A program made the position numbers and the translations under genes. A DNA stretch of 64,000 bases from Gnetum montanum (lineage: Eukaryota; Streptophyta; Gnetopsida; Gnetales; Gnetaceae): contig MNCI01014516.1 of NCBI GenBank assembly GCA_015680685.1, forward strand, positions 1-64,000, read 5' to 3'. Position 1 is the first letter of the stretch, and every line of letters starts with the position of its first letter. This document shows, one piece after another, positions 55,636 through 64,000 of this stretch. The notes beneath the pieces are model-generated. The model saw nothing but the letters and a program-made list of their open reading frames with translations. It was not told the DNA's origin and did not search any database.

Positions 55636-55925
55636 TCTACTCCCCTATGTTTACCCACACTATACTCTATCCCAAAATACATGGATGAGTGTAAGGGTTC
55701 CAGAGCAATGGACCTAACAGAGAGAGGTTGAAGTGGCAATAAAATAATGGAAAAGGGTGATTGCTAACCTTGGGAAATTAGCATTTATATTTATTTCTTA
55801 ATTGAAGTTCAAGGACAATAAGGGAAGAAGAGAATTTGGAGTCCCTACATGGTAGACTAATCCCAAACTAAACCATCTGTAATCCATGACGTTATTGAGT
55901 TAGGTGGTTGACCAACCATTGGTGA

Positions 55926-56300
55926 CTATGCTATGGTTTTACAAGCATCAGTTAGGGCATCTCTATCATCTACTATTATTTCATTATTACATAAGTCAAA
56001 TGATCTAGGATATGTTTTTTTTTTTAAATTCCATTGTATGATGAGGTGATTATTGTATGTGTTAATCTTGGGGAAATAGAATATAGAAATTGCAATCAAA
56101 ATCACAACAAATCTCAAAACTGCTGGTGTTAAAGTACCAAATGAGATGCTAAACAAAATGTTAAAGTGATAGGCTAAATGAATGTGTGGAATATCTATAT
56201 TACAATATGACTGAGGGCTAATCCTACAACTATTCCCTATGCATGTTAATGAAATCATAATGAAATTGTGTAGTTTTATTTTTACATGCTTAAAATACAA
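55926..56300 (-). CDS. Hypothetical 124-codon ORF, unrecognised
   Basis: Open frame starting MYFKHVKIKLHNFIMISLTC, with a hydrophobic middle (FNILFSISFGTLTPAVLRFV) that could span a membrane. No homologue recognised and no duplicate in the window. It lies between two tandem arrays, so a chance ORF is the likelier explanation. Confidence 0.15.
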   Translation of the reverse strand: MYFKHVKIKLHNFIMISLTCIGNSCRISPQSYCNIDIPHIHLAYHFNILFSISFGTLTPAVLRFVVILIAISIFYFPKINTYNNHLIIQWNLKKKTYPRSFDLCNNEIIVDDRDALTDACKTIA

Positions 56301-56477
56301 GAATACCTAGCGCCACTTGCCTGTCCCATTTGTCACCTTCTCGTCCACTATAGAAATGCCCTAGGGAAGTGTTGATCTCCTTAAAGTCAAATATTACAAA
56401 TATTCCAAGTATTAGTAAGATTTCATCCAATTCCCAAGTCATAGAAATTTCTATTTTTGAGTCAACATTCTAAGAAA

Positions 56478-56835
56478 TTAAAATCCAAGTTAGGTATGCT
56501 ATGGTAGCACACTAAAGAGTGTCGATGGAAACACATAAAAATTACAATTTTAATTTACACATTAAGTTCCAAGTTACATACACTATGGTGGTGTATAGAA
56601 GAGCATAAATAAAAACACATAGAAATTGTTATTTTAATTCACATGTTAAAAACCCAATTTACACATGCCATGGTAGCATACGAAAGACCATACATGTGAA
56701 CACATGAAAATTACTATTTTATTTCACATGTTAAAAACCCAAGTTAAGTAAGCTATGGTAGCATACAAAAGAGCATATGTGAGAACACATAAAAAATTAC
56801 TATTTTAATTTGCATGGAAAAAATCCAAGTTTCAT
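56478..56835. repeat. Tandem repeat, ~85-88 bp period, 4 units
   Basis: Units begin near 56481, 56565, 56645 and 56735: AAACCCAAGTTA-like, then GCTATGGTAGCATACAAAAG, AGCATA, ACACATAAAAATTAC and TATTTTAATTCACATG. Units are clearly tandem but diverged. Non-coding. Confidence 0.7.
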
Positions 56836-57500
56836 ATGTTTCCTAGTAGACATCCTAAAAACATGGAAATAAAAATAGAACAAAGAGAATTCTTTATTTT
56901 TCTTTCCATATGCTACGTGTGAATAAAGTGGTTAGAAAATTAACTAGATACATTGAACCTAGATCTAAAACTCACCATGGCCTCTACACAATAGAAAATA
57001 ATAACTTTTGACTTGCTAAACTAGTTTAACCATGAAAAACCTATTAATTTAATAATTTAAAGCCTCTTTTTCATAATTTTGATAATTTGAAGCCTATTTT
57101 ATTAAATTTTCACCTAATTTAAATACAAAATGACTAAAAAGAAATATGAAATTTAATTAATTAATACTATATTTGACCTTGTTTAGCCATGTTTCCCATA
57201 TTTTTATTTTTTTTAACTTTATTCTACCTCACTCCTACCTTGTTTTGACCATGTTGTAACCTTCCTTATCCATATTCTACTTTGTTATGACCTTATTTTA
57301 CCTTCTTTTGCCTAGTAGTGACCCTACTTGGCCTTGTTTAGCCTTTTTCCTACTTTGTTTTAATCTTGTTTGGCCTTATTTTATAATACTTTTCATTATT
57401 TTAACATTGTTTGAAAATTTTATCATGTAGATGCCACTTGATGTGCTTATGTTAACATGCAAGGTTAAGTTATGGAGATTAGGAAGTAATTTGACTAGCC
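56836..57500. repeat. AT-rich stretch with CCTTGTTTTGACC-like repeats
   Basis: From 57170 to 57390, variants of TTGACCTTGTTTAGCC and TACCTTGTTTTGACC recur at irregular spacing. No ORF. This is the left flank (3' side) of the pararetrovirus copy. Confidence 0.5.
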
Positions 57501-57507
57501 TATGAGC

Positions 57508-58308
57508 CTAGGAGATGACCGGACCAGGATTATGCCAACGCACTCGCCAGTGTCCACCTTCTCTTTGTAGTAGTTGAAAAGCAGGATCAAAATTATAGGG
57601 TTCAAGTGTAGTGGGAACCCGATGATTAGCTTCACAAAAGGTAATAATTTCATGTGCCGTGGCGGTCAGAACATCTTGGTACCAAGCGAGGGTCCATGGA
57701 TTTTGCCAGTCGGTTCTTCGGCTTAGACTCGTAGTGATAAAATAGGAAGGGTTATAGTCATGGAAAGCGAAGTGAGCCATTGTTTCAAAACAGGAGAAAT
57801 AACGAAAATCAGAATGTGTCATGGCTTGCAAACGACGGACATAGGATGCATCAAAATGGTCAGGAAAGGTTCTGACAGTATGACCATATAGAGACCACCA
57901 TTCCCAAAATGGATGTTCTTCTGGAGGACAATCTATTGGCGTATTAAAATCAATATGATAATAATGGCAACCAGAGGGTTTATACCTAGGCCAATGTACT
58001 AATGGTGCTACTTCAGGATATCCTATTTCATCAAACTGTACACACTCATTGATGAAATGATTTGCATGGAGACTGGTTTTAATATGTACAGGCGGATATA
58101 AATCATCAAGAACCTCTTGAGGATGTCCGAAAAAGGTATATGAAATCTGTGGACTTGGAGATCTTGCATAACAGTTATAAGAATAACATAACCAGTCATT
58201 AAGGTGGCTATTCTGAATATTACTAATTTGCTGTTGGGTAAGAAACATGCGAGAGAAACAACATGGGAGGACTCTATGACTTGAACGAAGCTCCCAACCT
58301 TCATGCAA
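57508..58308 (-). CDS. Downstream ORF of the pararetrovirus (266 codons), unknown function
   Basis: Starts MHEGWELRSSHRVLPCCFS, 27 bases after the RNase H stop. It is unbroken and rich in Trp, Tyr, Phe and His (HPFWEWWSLYGHTVRTFPDH, then FRYFSCFETMAHFAFHDYNP, WQNPWTLAWYQD). There is no signal peptide, membrane segment or zinc finger that I can identify. Florendovirus-type endogenous pararetroviruses are known to have a second ORF after the polyprotein; whether this one is related was not tested. Its position makes it a likely viral accessory protein expressed from the same RNA. Function unknown. Confidence 0.6.
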   Translation of the reverse strand: MHEGWELRSSHRVLPCCFSRMFLTQQQISNIQNSHLNDWLCYSYNCYARSPSPQISYTFFGHPQEVLDDLYPPVHIKTSLHANHFINECVQFDEIGYPEVAPLVHWPRYKPSGCHYYHIDFNTPIDCPPEEHPFWEWWSLYGHTVRTFPDHFDASYVRRLQAMTHSDFRYFSCFETMAHFAFHDYNPSYFITTSLSRRTDWQNPWTLAWYQDVLTATAHEIITFCEANHRVPTTLEPYNFDPAFQLLQREGGHWRVRWHNPGPVIS

Positions 58309-58335
58309 GTATGTTGCTGCACATAAAACAAACGA

Positions 58336-58872
58336 TTAATACTGAAATTCTCTAGTCAAATAATCTGCAAGATTATTATCCTTGCCACTAATATATTGGG
58401 TTCTATATGTAAAATTAGCCAGAAATAAAGACCATCGAATGAGTCGTGTATGGGCAACTTTATTTAAATGTTTTGTTTGTAAGTATTTATCAAAATATTT
58501 TAAGTCAGATCTAATAATAAATTCCTGTTCTTGTAGGAACAGACGAAACTTTTCGATACCACGGATAATCGCAAGGAGCTCTTTATGTGTGGAATGATAA
58601 TTCATTTCTGCAGAAATAAACTTACCACTAGCATATCTGCAGATATAGGTCATACCATGTATTTCTTCTTTTAAGACTGCTCCCCAAAATTCTTCAGATG
58701 CATCAGTTTCTAAGATCAAGGTTCCATTGGTTGGTAATCGTAAATATGGAAGTTTAGTACATTGATCTTTTAGTCTCTGGACTGCATTAGTATGATGTTG
58801 GCTCCATGGTTGAGGGTTGTTTGTTAACTGTTGGTAAGATCTTTGTAAAACCCTGACAGATAATTTAAACAC
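58336..58872 (-). CDS. Pararetrovirus RNase H (178 codons), frame-shifted from RT
   Basis: Overlaps the RT ORF by 49 bases in a different frame, so a frameshift lies at about 58824-58872. The RNase H acidic residues are all present: D57 (LETDASEE), E98 (STHKELLAI), D123 (IIRSDLKYF) and D170 (KDNNLADYLTR). It removes RNA from the RNA:DNA hybrid. The ORF ends normally 27 bases before the next ORF, as expected for the end of a pararetrovirus pol. Overlap plus intact active site suggests a recent or single lesion. Confidence 0.85.
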   Translation of the reverse strand: MFKLSVRVLQRSYQQLTNNPQPWSQHHTNAVQRLKDQCTKLPYLRLPTNGTLILETDASEEFWGAVLKEEIHGMTYICRYASGKFISAEMNYHSTHKELLAIIRGIEKFRLFLQEQEFIIRSDLKYFDKYLQTKHLNKVAHTRLIRWSLFLANFTYRTQYISGKDNNLADYLTREFQY

Positions 58873-59888
58873 CCTAGAAATCTTTGTAATTGTGTTTTGT
58901 CTGTTATGATATCAGGAAAATGTTTAATATCGATCAAGATATGTTGTTGCAGACTAATATGTCCGTCTTTAATTACTACGCCTAGAAAATTTACTTCATC
59001 AACTGCAATTTGCATCTTCTTCTCAGATGGAGAAAGTACAAGACCATTTTGATCAAGTAATTCATATAAGGTGTTGAGATGCTGTTGGTGTTCTTCTACC
59101 GTTTTTGACATAACTAAAATATCATCTATATATACTAGTATGAACGGATATTCTTTAAAGATATGATCCATACAAGACTGGAAAATAGATGGGGCTGTTT
59201 TAATACCAAAAGGTAGAACAGTCCATTCGTATAGACCCTGAGGTACGGTAAAGGCGGTTTTCCAGCGATCTTCATTGACTATTTGGATTTGCCAAAAACC
59301 ACTTTTCAAATCAAATTTTGAATAAATATGAGTTCCTTGCAGGCGTTGGAAAAGATCATCTTTACTAGGGATCGGATGTTGTACTGATTTAATAATAGCA
59401 TTAAGTGGTTTGTAATTAACTACTAACCGCTTCTTTCCCCTTGTTAGTTCAGCACGCTTGTTGACATAGAAGGCAGCACAGGAAAACATGCTAGTACTAG
59501 GTTGGATCATTTTTTTCTCTAGGAGCTGTTTTATTTCCTGGGCACATTCTTCTTTTAATTGTGGGGACATCCCAATATGATGAGCTTTTGACTGTGGTTG
59601 GATTCCATCCAATAACTCAATACGACACCAATGTTGTTTTTTATGTCGAAAGGCTGTTGGATCATCGCTCGCAACAGTGAGGAGTTTAGTGCGTAATTGT
59701 GCAAAGACCTCTTTGTGAGATTGGATGTGGTTAATAAGCCATTGCGTTTTTGGCACCTTATATTTTGTATGGGTAAACCTATTTACTGGAGTAAATGTTC
59801 TAGTAAATTTATGAGTTCCTAATGTAACAAAATTACTATGGATGGTGTATGGCTCGAGAATTGCTAGGTTGTCGACTCCTATAACCAT
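58824..59888 (-). CDS. Pararetrovirus protease end and reverse transcriptase (354 codons)
   Basis: The frame is the same as that of the upstream ORF, from which only a TGA and four codons separate it, so the annotated Met is probably not a true start. Residues 1-15 (VIGVDNLAIL) are the end of the protease fold. RT covers ~90-340, with KFDLKSGFWQ (~191), PFGIKTAPSIFQ (~226) and the catalytic YIDD at 253-256, followed by FLGVVIKDGHI. RT copies pregenomic RNA into DNA. The ORF stops at 58824 just before RNase H because of a frameshift. Confidence 0.88.
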   Translation of the reverse strand: MVIGVDNLAILEPYTIHSNFVTLGTHKFTRTFTPVNRFTHTKYKVPKTQWLINHIQSHKEVFAQLRTKLLTVASDDPTAFRHKKQHWCRIELLDGIQPQSKAHHIGMSPQLKEECAQEIKQLLEKKMIQPSTSMFSCAAFYVNKRAELTRGKKRLVVNYKPLNAIIKSVQHPIPSKDDLFQRLQGTHIYSKFDLKSGFWQIQIVNEDRWKTAFTVPQGLYEWTVLPFGIKTAPSIFQSCMDHIFKEYPFILVYIDDILVMSKTVEEHQQHLNTLYELLDQNGLVLSPSEKKMQIAVDEVNFLGVVIKDGHISLQQHILIDIKHFPDIITDKTQLQRFLGCLNYLSGFYKDLTNS

Positions 59889-59900
59889 ATCATAAGAAAG

Positions 59901-62900
59901 TCAGTTGATAGCATTAACTTGTAATTCTAAGCGTTCCAAATTAGGTAAAAGTATTGGAAGAGAAAATACCCGGTTGACAGTTGTTGCCGTTTTGTTAAAA
60001 CTGACAATTAATTTCTCCCTAGGTTTCCATAAGAAAGAAGGAATGATAGCTTCGTTTGCCAAGCTGACTTCTGCACCAGAATCTATTAAAGCATCGATGG
60101 GATAGGGTTTAAATCCTTTTATTTTAATCCAAAAAGTACAAAGGGGAGTTTGTACCTGTCGATGTTGATTCTGATTAATCCTAATTAGATGTACTTGAGA
60201 TATTTCAGCTTCATAAGCTTGTTGTTGATATTTTTCTTCTTCTTCTTCCAACGATTCTAATTCTTTGCTAGCTTTTATTAGGAAGAGTTTGAGTTGGTTA
60301 ATACGTAATAATCTGATTTGATGTTTCTCCAACCCCTTTTTGTTTTGAGATGGCATTTTTTCTTCTTCTTGTTGTAGCCATTCGTCAAGCTCTTCTTGTT
60401 GTTCTGATTCGGTTGTTAATGGTTGACTGTCATAACTAGCATGAAGTTCTTTTTCTAGTTTTCTTAATGCTTTTACTTCGGCTTTTTTCTCTGTTACTTG
60501 TTTATCTAGCTGTATATAAACAGTTAAATCCTCTAGAGGAGTCCTTTTTAATTTTGTTTTTAGTTTCTCTAGTTGTATTTTTACTAATACTAATTGTTCT
60601 TGGATTCTAATTAATTCTTTATTTTGTTGTGTAGGTCGTGACGTGGAACCACGATTCATATTACAATAATATATATCTCCGTCGGAGGAATCGGATGGAT
60701 CTATGGGATAATCTGCTAACGGTTGTTGTTGATTATATTGTACCCAATAGTCATCCTCACTATGTTCTGCTTCAGAGGGTGATGACGGACATATATCACT
60801 TTGAGGATTATAGGGGATTTCTATGTCCTCGGGATCAGATATCCACTCAAAGTGTGTTTCCTTTATATTATGCTTTGTAATAAAATGAACCTTTTTCTTG
60901 TCTTTATCTTTATTGGGACAGTTGGTTGCCAGATGAGGACCTCCACAAATAAAGCACTTAATATTTTTTGGTGACATCCTACGGGGACGTCTACGAAAGA
61001 ATCCAGGATATTTACGTACATGCCTACGAGGTGGTGGTGACGATTGTTTTCTTCGCCATTGTTTCTTTGGTTTGGATCGTGAAGATGATCCTTTGCAAGA
61101 TTTACATATTTTTTGAGTTTTTTGTTGTTTTTCTTTGTTTTTGTATTTTTCTTCAGGACACAATTCTAAACAAAAATTCTTACCTAATCGATTGTTTAAT
61201 CGTTTAACTAATTGTTGTGTTTCTTGTGTATAACACAACTCTCTATTGGTCTGTTCTAAGAATTGTCTAATTTGTCCGAAGCTCATGTTTGCTACACAAA
61301 GATTTTGCTTTTTAAGTTCAGCCATGTAAGTATTACAGAAAGGTTGAGGAAGACATCCAAACAGATGTTCTTTAGCAGCTACTTCATGTGTGAGTTTACC
61401 ATAGTAATACCAAGATTCCATAGCATCAAGGAATCCTGATAACTGCTGAATTTTATGTAATCGTGCTTTGAAAAAGCGGTCTCGGTAAACATCAACTAGA
61501 TTGGCTTTAAAACCAATGAACTCCTTGATAATAGCGTTTAAGAAAATTACTGTTGGTTGTGTAATCAACCTGGTTTTAATGGCTGTTGGAATATGACTCC
61601 ACCATCTTCGCAAGTTGCCTTGGAAGTTATAAGTGGCATTTACTATGGCTTGTAATGTGGATTTTTTGGCAAAATCTATTTGGATCGTTAAATACGATTG
61701 GATGGCATCTAAGACATCCTGACGTTCTTTTAAATCCTTGTTATCCATGTTAAACTTAGGTTGAATGTCTCCAGCTTTTCTGGTCTGGGTTAACATGGCA
61801 TCCGTGGTTTCTTGGACTTGTTCACCTGTACGGGTTAGTAAGACGACTTCCTCTATGTGTTCATCAGCTAATTCAGAGAGAGGATGTTGAGGAGATCCTT
61901 GTTCTGATTGATGATTAGAATGGCCCTCATTCATTGAGATAAATTTTCCTTTTCTACTTCTATTCTCTCTTTGTTTTTGTTTGAATTCTTCTATGTCCTT
62001 TAAGGTTACCGCAGGAGGTGATCCTGAGAACTGAAAAGAGAATTCAGAGGCTGAAGATGGAATTGGAGGAGCAGTTGGCTTGTCTTTTGCTATAGGTGTA
62101 CTACTAGAGCCTTCTAGACGTTCTAATTTTCTATAAATTAAACCGGAATTTAAATCTGTATTTAAATTTAAATTATACATTCCGTCAAGAACACTCATCT
62201 GAGTTCTATTACTATACACCAGATCATTCAAAGTTGTATTTGTCCAGTTAAGCACACAAATCGTATCGGATGGTTTTTCAGATGCTTTCTTTGTATGTAA
62301 TGTATAAACGTGCTCAGAAGGTTCCCCTTCGACAGCTGTTTGGACAAATTCATGTTTGCGTTGAGTTTTTTCAGTAGACGCAAGACGATCTTGGTGTTGT
62401 GTAAATGGATTGTCAGACAAAGTATTCATTTCTATACTACATGTTTTTAATAAAGCATCACATTCTATACAGTGATACTTGCTATCTATTTCTTTGAGTA
62501 TCCTGTGTTGGCAGGAAGGATCTCCTGAAGATTTCTGAAAAAGCGTGGATTTTACAGAAGATACGATAGAATCATCATCTGAACTATCGGGATCAACTTC
62601 TATAATTTTTGCCTTTTCCTTTTTCTTCAATCTTTCCATCTCTAGATGCAAGGTATCAGATTTTCTCATGGATTGGGAAAGTTGGGCTTGTAAGGCTAGG
62701 ATGGTATTTTGTAAGAGTGCTAGATCTGGTTTTTCCTCTGGCTTAGGTATTTGTGGTTGTTCATGGATTGTTAAAGGTTTTTGGAACAGCTTTGGCTTTG
62801 ATTTTTTATGTAGATGATCCAGAGGATCAATATCAGTGAATTTAGGAGGTAACAGATTGACTTTATAACGGCGTTTTGTCGGTAAACCCCGTTTCTTTTC

Positions 62901-63623
62901 TAAGCGAAAATAATAATCAATCATGTTGGTCAGATCGGGGTATTGATGATGGATCGGAAGATCCTCAGTATCGATCTCTACTCCATATTCGATATCGCTG
63001 GATCCTACTTGAACCTTTTGTTGGTTGTAAGGATACAAGGTTTTTATAGCAGTACTATTAAACACTTTAAACATTAATCTAGTGGAAATAGTTGCGTAAA
63101 TAGATCTAGGAAGCATATCAACGGGCAGGTAAACGATGATCATTAAGGATTTATACAGATGTGGATCGTGTAGAGATAAGGTGAAGTTTGGAATAGTAAC
63201 GATCACAGCGTCTGAGGCTAAGGTCCCTTTTGCCTGAGTAATAATGGCTTCTTCGAAAGTTTTAAATCTACGATCTATAACCGCTATCCAGTAAGGAGCT
63301 TGTAGACGATAATTAAAATGAGGGTGCAAGACTATAGCTAATTTAGCTAAATGTATATAATGAAAACCGTTTTTAATCCAAGTTGCTACCTCTGGTTCTG
63401 TAAAGAAGGAAAGGGCAACTGGGCGTAGACCACTACCAAATATTTCTAAATCACACTCAGAATAATGCATTTCTTTCCAAGACTCGACTAACTGTAAACA
63501 AGATTTATCATATATTTCTGTTCGCTTGGGAACAGGTAAAGGACTACTACCATTAGATGTAGAACAATATTCGGAAATTCGGGTGAAGTGAGCATTACCC
63601 GTCATTTGCGATGCATCTTCCAT
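59901..63623 (-). CDS. Pararetrovirus polyprotein N-part: movement protein, capsid, protease (1240 codons)
   Basis: Residues ~85-200 resemble the 30K-type movement protein of Caulimoviridae, with LHDPHL holding the conserved Asp at 153. Residues ~300-340 are coiled coil. A Cys/His cluster lies at 371-388. Residues ~620-850 match the capsid region (NLRRWWSHIP at ~670), then a basic stretch and the zinc knuckle CFICGGPHLATNC (890-902, C-x2-C-x3-H-x4-C). A second coiled coil covers ~1005-1060 and ~1100-1140. The protease begins near 1160, with catalytic DSG at 1181-1183. The frame ends in TGA at 59901-59903 inside the protease region. Such proteins move and package the virus and cleave its precursor. 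The length without a break is striking here. Confidence 0.85.
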   Translation of the reverse strand: MEDASQMTGNAHFTRISEYCSTSNGSSPLPVPKRTEIYDKSCLQLVESWKEMHYSECDLEIFGSGLRPVALSFFTEPEVATWIKNGFHYIHLAKLAIVLHPHFNYRLQAPYWIAVIDRRFKTFEEAIITQAKGTLASDAVIVTIPNFTLSLHDPHLYKSLMIIVYLPVDMLPRSIYATISTRLMFKVFNSTAIKTLYPYNQQKVQVGSSDIEYGVEIDTEDLPIHHQYPDLTNMIDYYFRLEKKRGLPTKRRYKVNLLPPKFTDIDPLDHLHKKSKPKLFQKPLTIHEQPQIPKPEEKPDLALLQNTILALQAQLSQSMRKSDTLHLEMERLKKKEKAKIIEVDPDSSDDDSIVSSVKSTLFQKSSGDPSCQHRILKEIDSKYHCIECDALLKTCSIEMNTLSDNPFTQHQDRLASTEKTQRKHEFVQTAVEGEPSEHVYTLHTKKASEKPSDTICVLNWTNTTLNDLVYSNRTQMSVLDGMYNLNLNTDLNSGLIYRKLERLEGSSSTPIAKDKPTAPPIPSSASEFSFQFSGSPPAVTLKDIEEFKQKQRENRSRKGKFISMNEGHSNHQSEQGSPQHPLSELADEHIEEVVLLTRTGEQVQETTDAMLTQTRKAGDIQPKFNMDNKDLKERQDVLDAIQSYLTIQIDFAKKSTLQAIVNATYNFQGNLRRWWSHIPTAIKTRLITQPTVIFLNAIIKEFIGFKANLVDVYRDRFFKARLHKIQQLSGFLDAMESWYYYGKLTHEVAAKEHLFGCLPQPFCNTYMAELKKQNLCVANMSFGQIRQFLEQTNRELCYTQETQQLVKRLNNRLGKNFCLELCPEEKYKNKEKQQKTQKICKSCKGSSSRSKPKKQWRRKQSSPPPRRHVRKYPGFFRRRPRRMSPKNIKCFICGGPHLATNCPNKDKDKKKVHFITKHNIKETHFEWISDPEDIEIPYNPQSDICPSSPSEAEHSEDDYWVQYNQQQPLADYPIDPSDSSDGDIYYCNMNRGSTSRPTQQNKELIRIQEQLVLVKIQLEKLKTKLKRTPLEDLTVYIQLDKQVTEKKAEVKALRKLEKELHASYDSQPLTTESEQQEELDEWLQQEEEKMPSQNKKGLEKHQIRLLRINQLKLFLIKASKELESLEEEEEKYQQQAYEAEISQVHLIRINQNQHRQVQTPLCTFWIKIKGFKPYPIDALIDSGAEVSLANEAIIPSFLWKPREKLIVSFNKTATTVNRVFSLPILLPNLERLELQVNAIN

Positions 63624-63735
63624 TGCTGCGGATGTGTTGCGAGGAACGTGGTTGGGGATTGCCTCACGGCGCGGCTAACTCTAACGCCTGACCTCGGCTA
63701 AGCGATGCGCGACTTACTTTCGGCGATCTGTCCGT
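63624..63735 (-). promoter_or_regulatory. GC-rich leader of the pararetrovirus polyprotein
   Basis: About 110 bases immediately upstream of the 1240-codon ORF are far more GC-rich than the rest of the window (for example CGCGCATCGCTTAGCCGAGG on the minus strand) and then give way abruptly to AT-rich DNA. It contains GAAAGTAAGTCG, which resembles a splice donor. It is probably the 3' end of the viral leader. No TATA box is visible in it. Confidence 0.45.
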
Positions 63736-64000
63736 GCTGTATGGTGATGTTGTTCAACCAAGCTACCCTCAAATGCCTAAAATAAGAGCCTAAAAGCCTT
63801 TAAACCATACAGCCTTAACACCCTAGAATGTACTAACCACCCTAGATTTGACCTTGACAATAAAACCCAATAAAGGTTTCACTCCAAAAAAATGAAAAAG
63901 GGAGAAAATGCTAAGAAATCCAAGAGGCCAATGTAGCCTAAAGAAAAACCAGTGGCTTCAAAAATAAAGGAAAAGAGCCTAGTGACTGAAGAAGGCCAAG
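63736..64000. other. Right flank of the pararetrovirus copy
   Basis: AT-rich sequence with CCTAAAATAAGAGCCTAAAAG and AAAGGGAGAAAATGC-type purine runs. No ORF or repeat recognised. It marks the probable host side of the insertion. Confidence 0.4.

Larger units (their letters stand above)
57500..63735 (-). mobile_element. Endogenous Caulimoviridae (pararetrovirus) copy
   Basis: On the minus strand the order is movement protein, coiled coil/linker, capsid with zinc knuckle, protease, RT, RNase H, then a separate downstream ORF. There are no LTRs and no integrase, which separates it from Ty3/gypsy elements. This order, with a downstream ORF, resembles the petuvirus/florendovirus-like and gymnosperm endogenous groups; group placement is inference. 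Coding regions are far better preserved than the neighbouring elements, but one in-frame TGA and one frameshift break pol. No clear virus-type initiator-Met primer site was found at either edge, so the copy may be less than a full genome. Confidence 0.88.

Noticed and set aside
58023-58331. 102-codon minus-strand ORF overlapping the downstream pararetrovirus ORF
   Set aside because: It is in another frame of the same stretch, and the 266-codon ORF covers it with better composition.
60638-62817. Several plus-strand ORFs of 66-90 codons
   Set aside because: Antisense shadows of the 1240-codon pararetrovirus ORF.
57500-63735. Interpretation as an LTR retrotransposon
   Set aside because: No LTR pair, no integrase after RNase H, and a movement-protein-like domain at the N-terminus; Caulimoviridae fits better.

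Overview
The window looks like plant nuclear DNA from a large, repeat-rich genome. It is AT-rich, has one long N gap (20162-20585) and is packed with decayed LTR retrotransposons and other repeats. No intact host gene, rRNA, tRNA, CRISPR array or bacterial operon is visible. Athila and Tat lineage Ty3/gypsy pol, a Ty1/copia-type gag, a Caulimoviridae copy and a leucine-rich-repeat fragment all point to a seed plant. A gymnosperm is my guess from the overall repeat style; nothing in the sequence proves it.

Layout. 1-1946: decayed Athila-type RNase H and integrase (+). 2310-3420, 8040-9960 (-) and 12290-13035: three copies of an unfamiliar repeat family; the minus-strand copy carries an aspartic protease followed by an RNase H-like segment with no reverse transcriptase between them. 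4824-5930 (-), 9965-10214 (-), 13051-14157, 14786-15894 and 20893-21988: five copies of a ~1.1 kb LTR. Two of them sit in tandem around a coding-free 0.63 kb internal region, like a LARD/TRIM-type element. 11877-12230 (-): LRR pseudogene fragment. 19420-19907: PIF1-like helicase fragment. 20586-20784: near-perfect foldback beside the gap. 22540-25500 (-): Tat-lineage pol with two RNase H domains. 26860-28560: degenerate ~180 bp tandem array.

28809-37070 is a complete LTR element that carries only gag and protease. Its LTRs contain an array of small hairpins immediately downstream of the TATA box, with about 4 units in the 5' LTR and about 10 in the 3' LTR. Two relatives (about 45.6-51.2 kb and 52.4-55.1 kb) are also gag-protease only. 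37071-40524 and 51300-52370 (-) share an inverted repeat that looks like part of an intron-bearing gene of unknown function. 40525-45250 is a pol-less copia-like element. 55395-56835 holds ~85 bp tandem repeats.

57500-63735 (-) is the best-preserved coding block: an endogenous Caulimoviridae (pararetrovirus) copy with a 1240-codon movement/capsid/protease ORF, RT and RNase H ORFs, and an intact 266-codon downstream ORF of unknown function. It lacks LTRs and integrase. One in-frame TGA lies inside the protease region and one frameshift lies between RT and RNase H. Most other elements here lack pol and, if ever mobile, would have needed enzymes supplied in trans.
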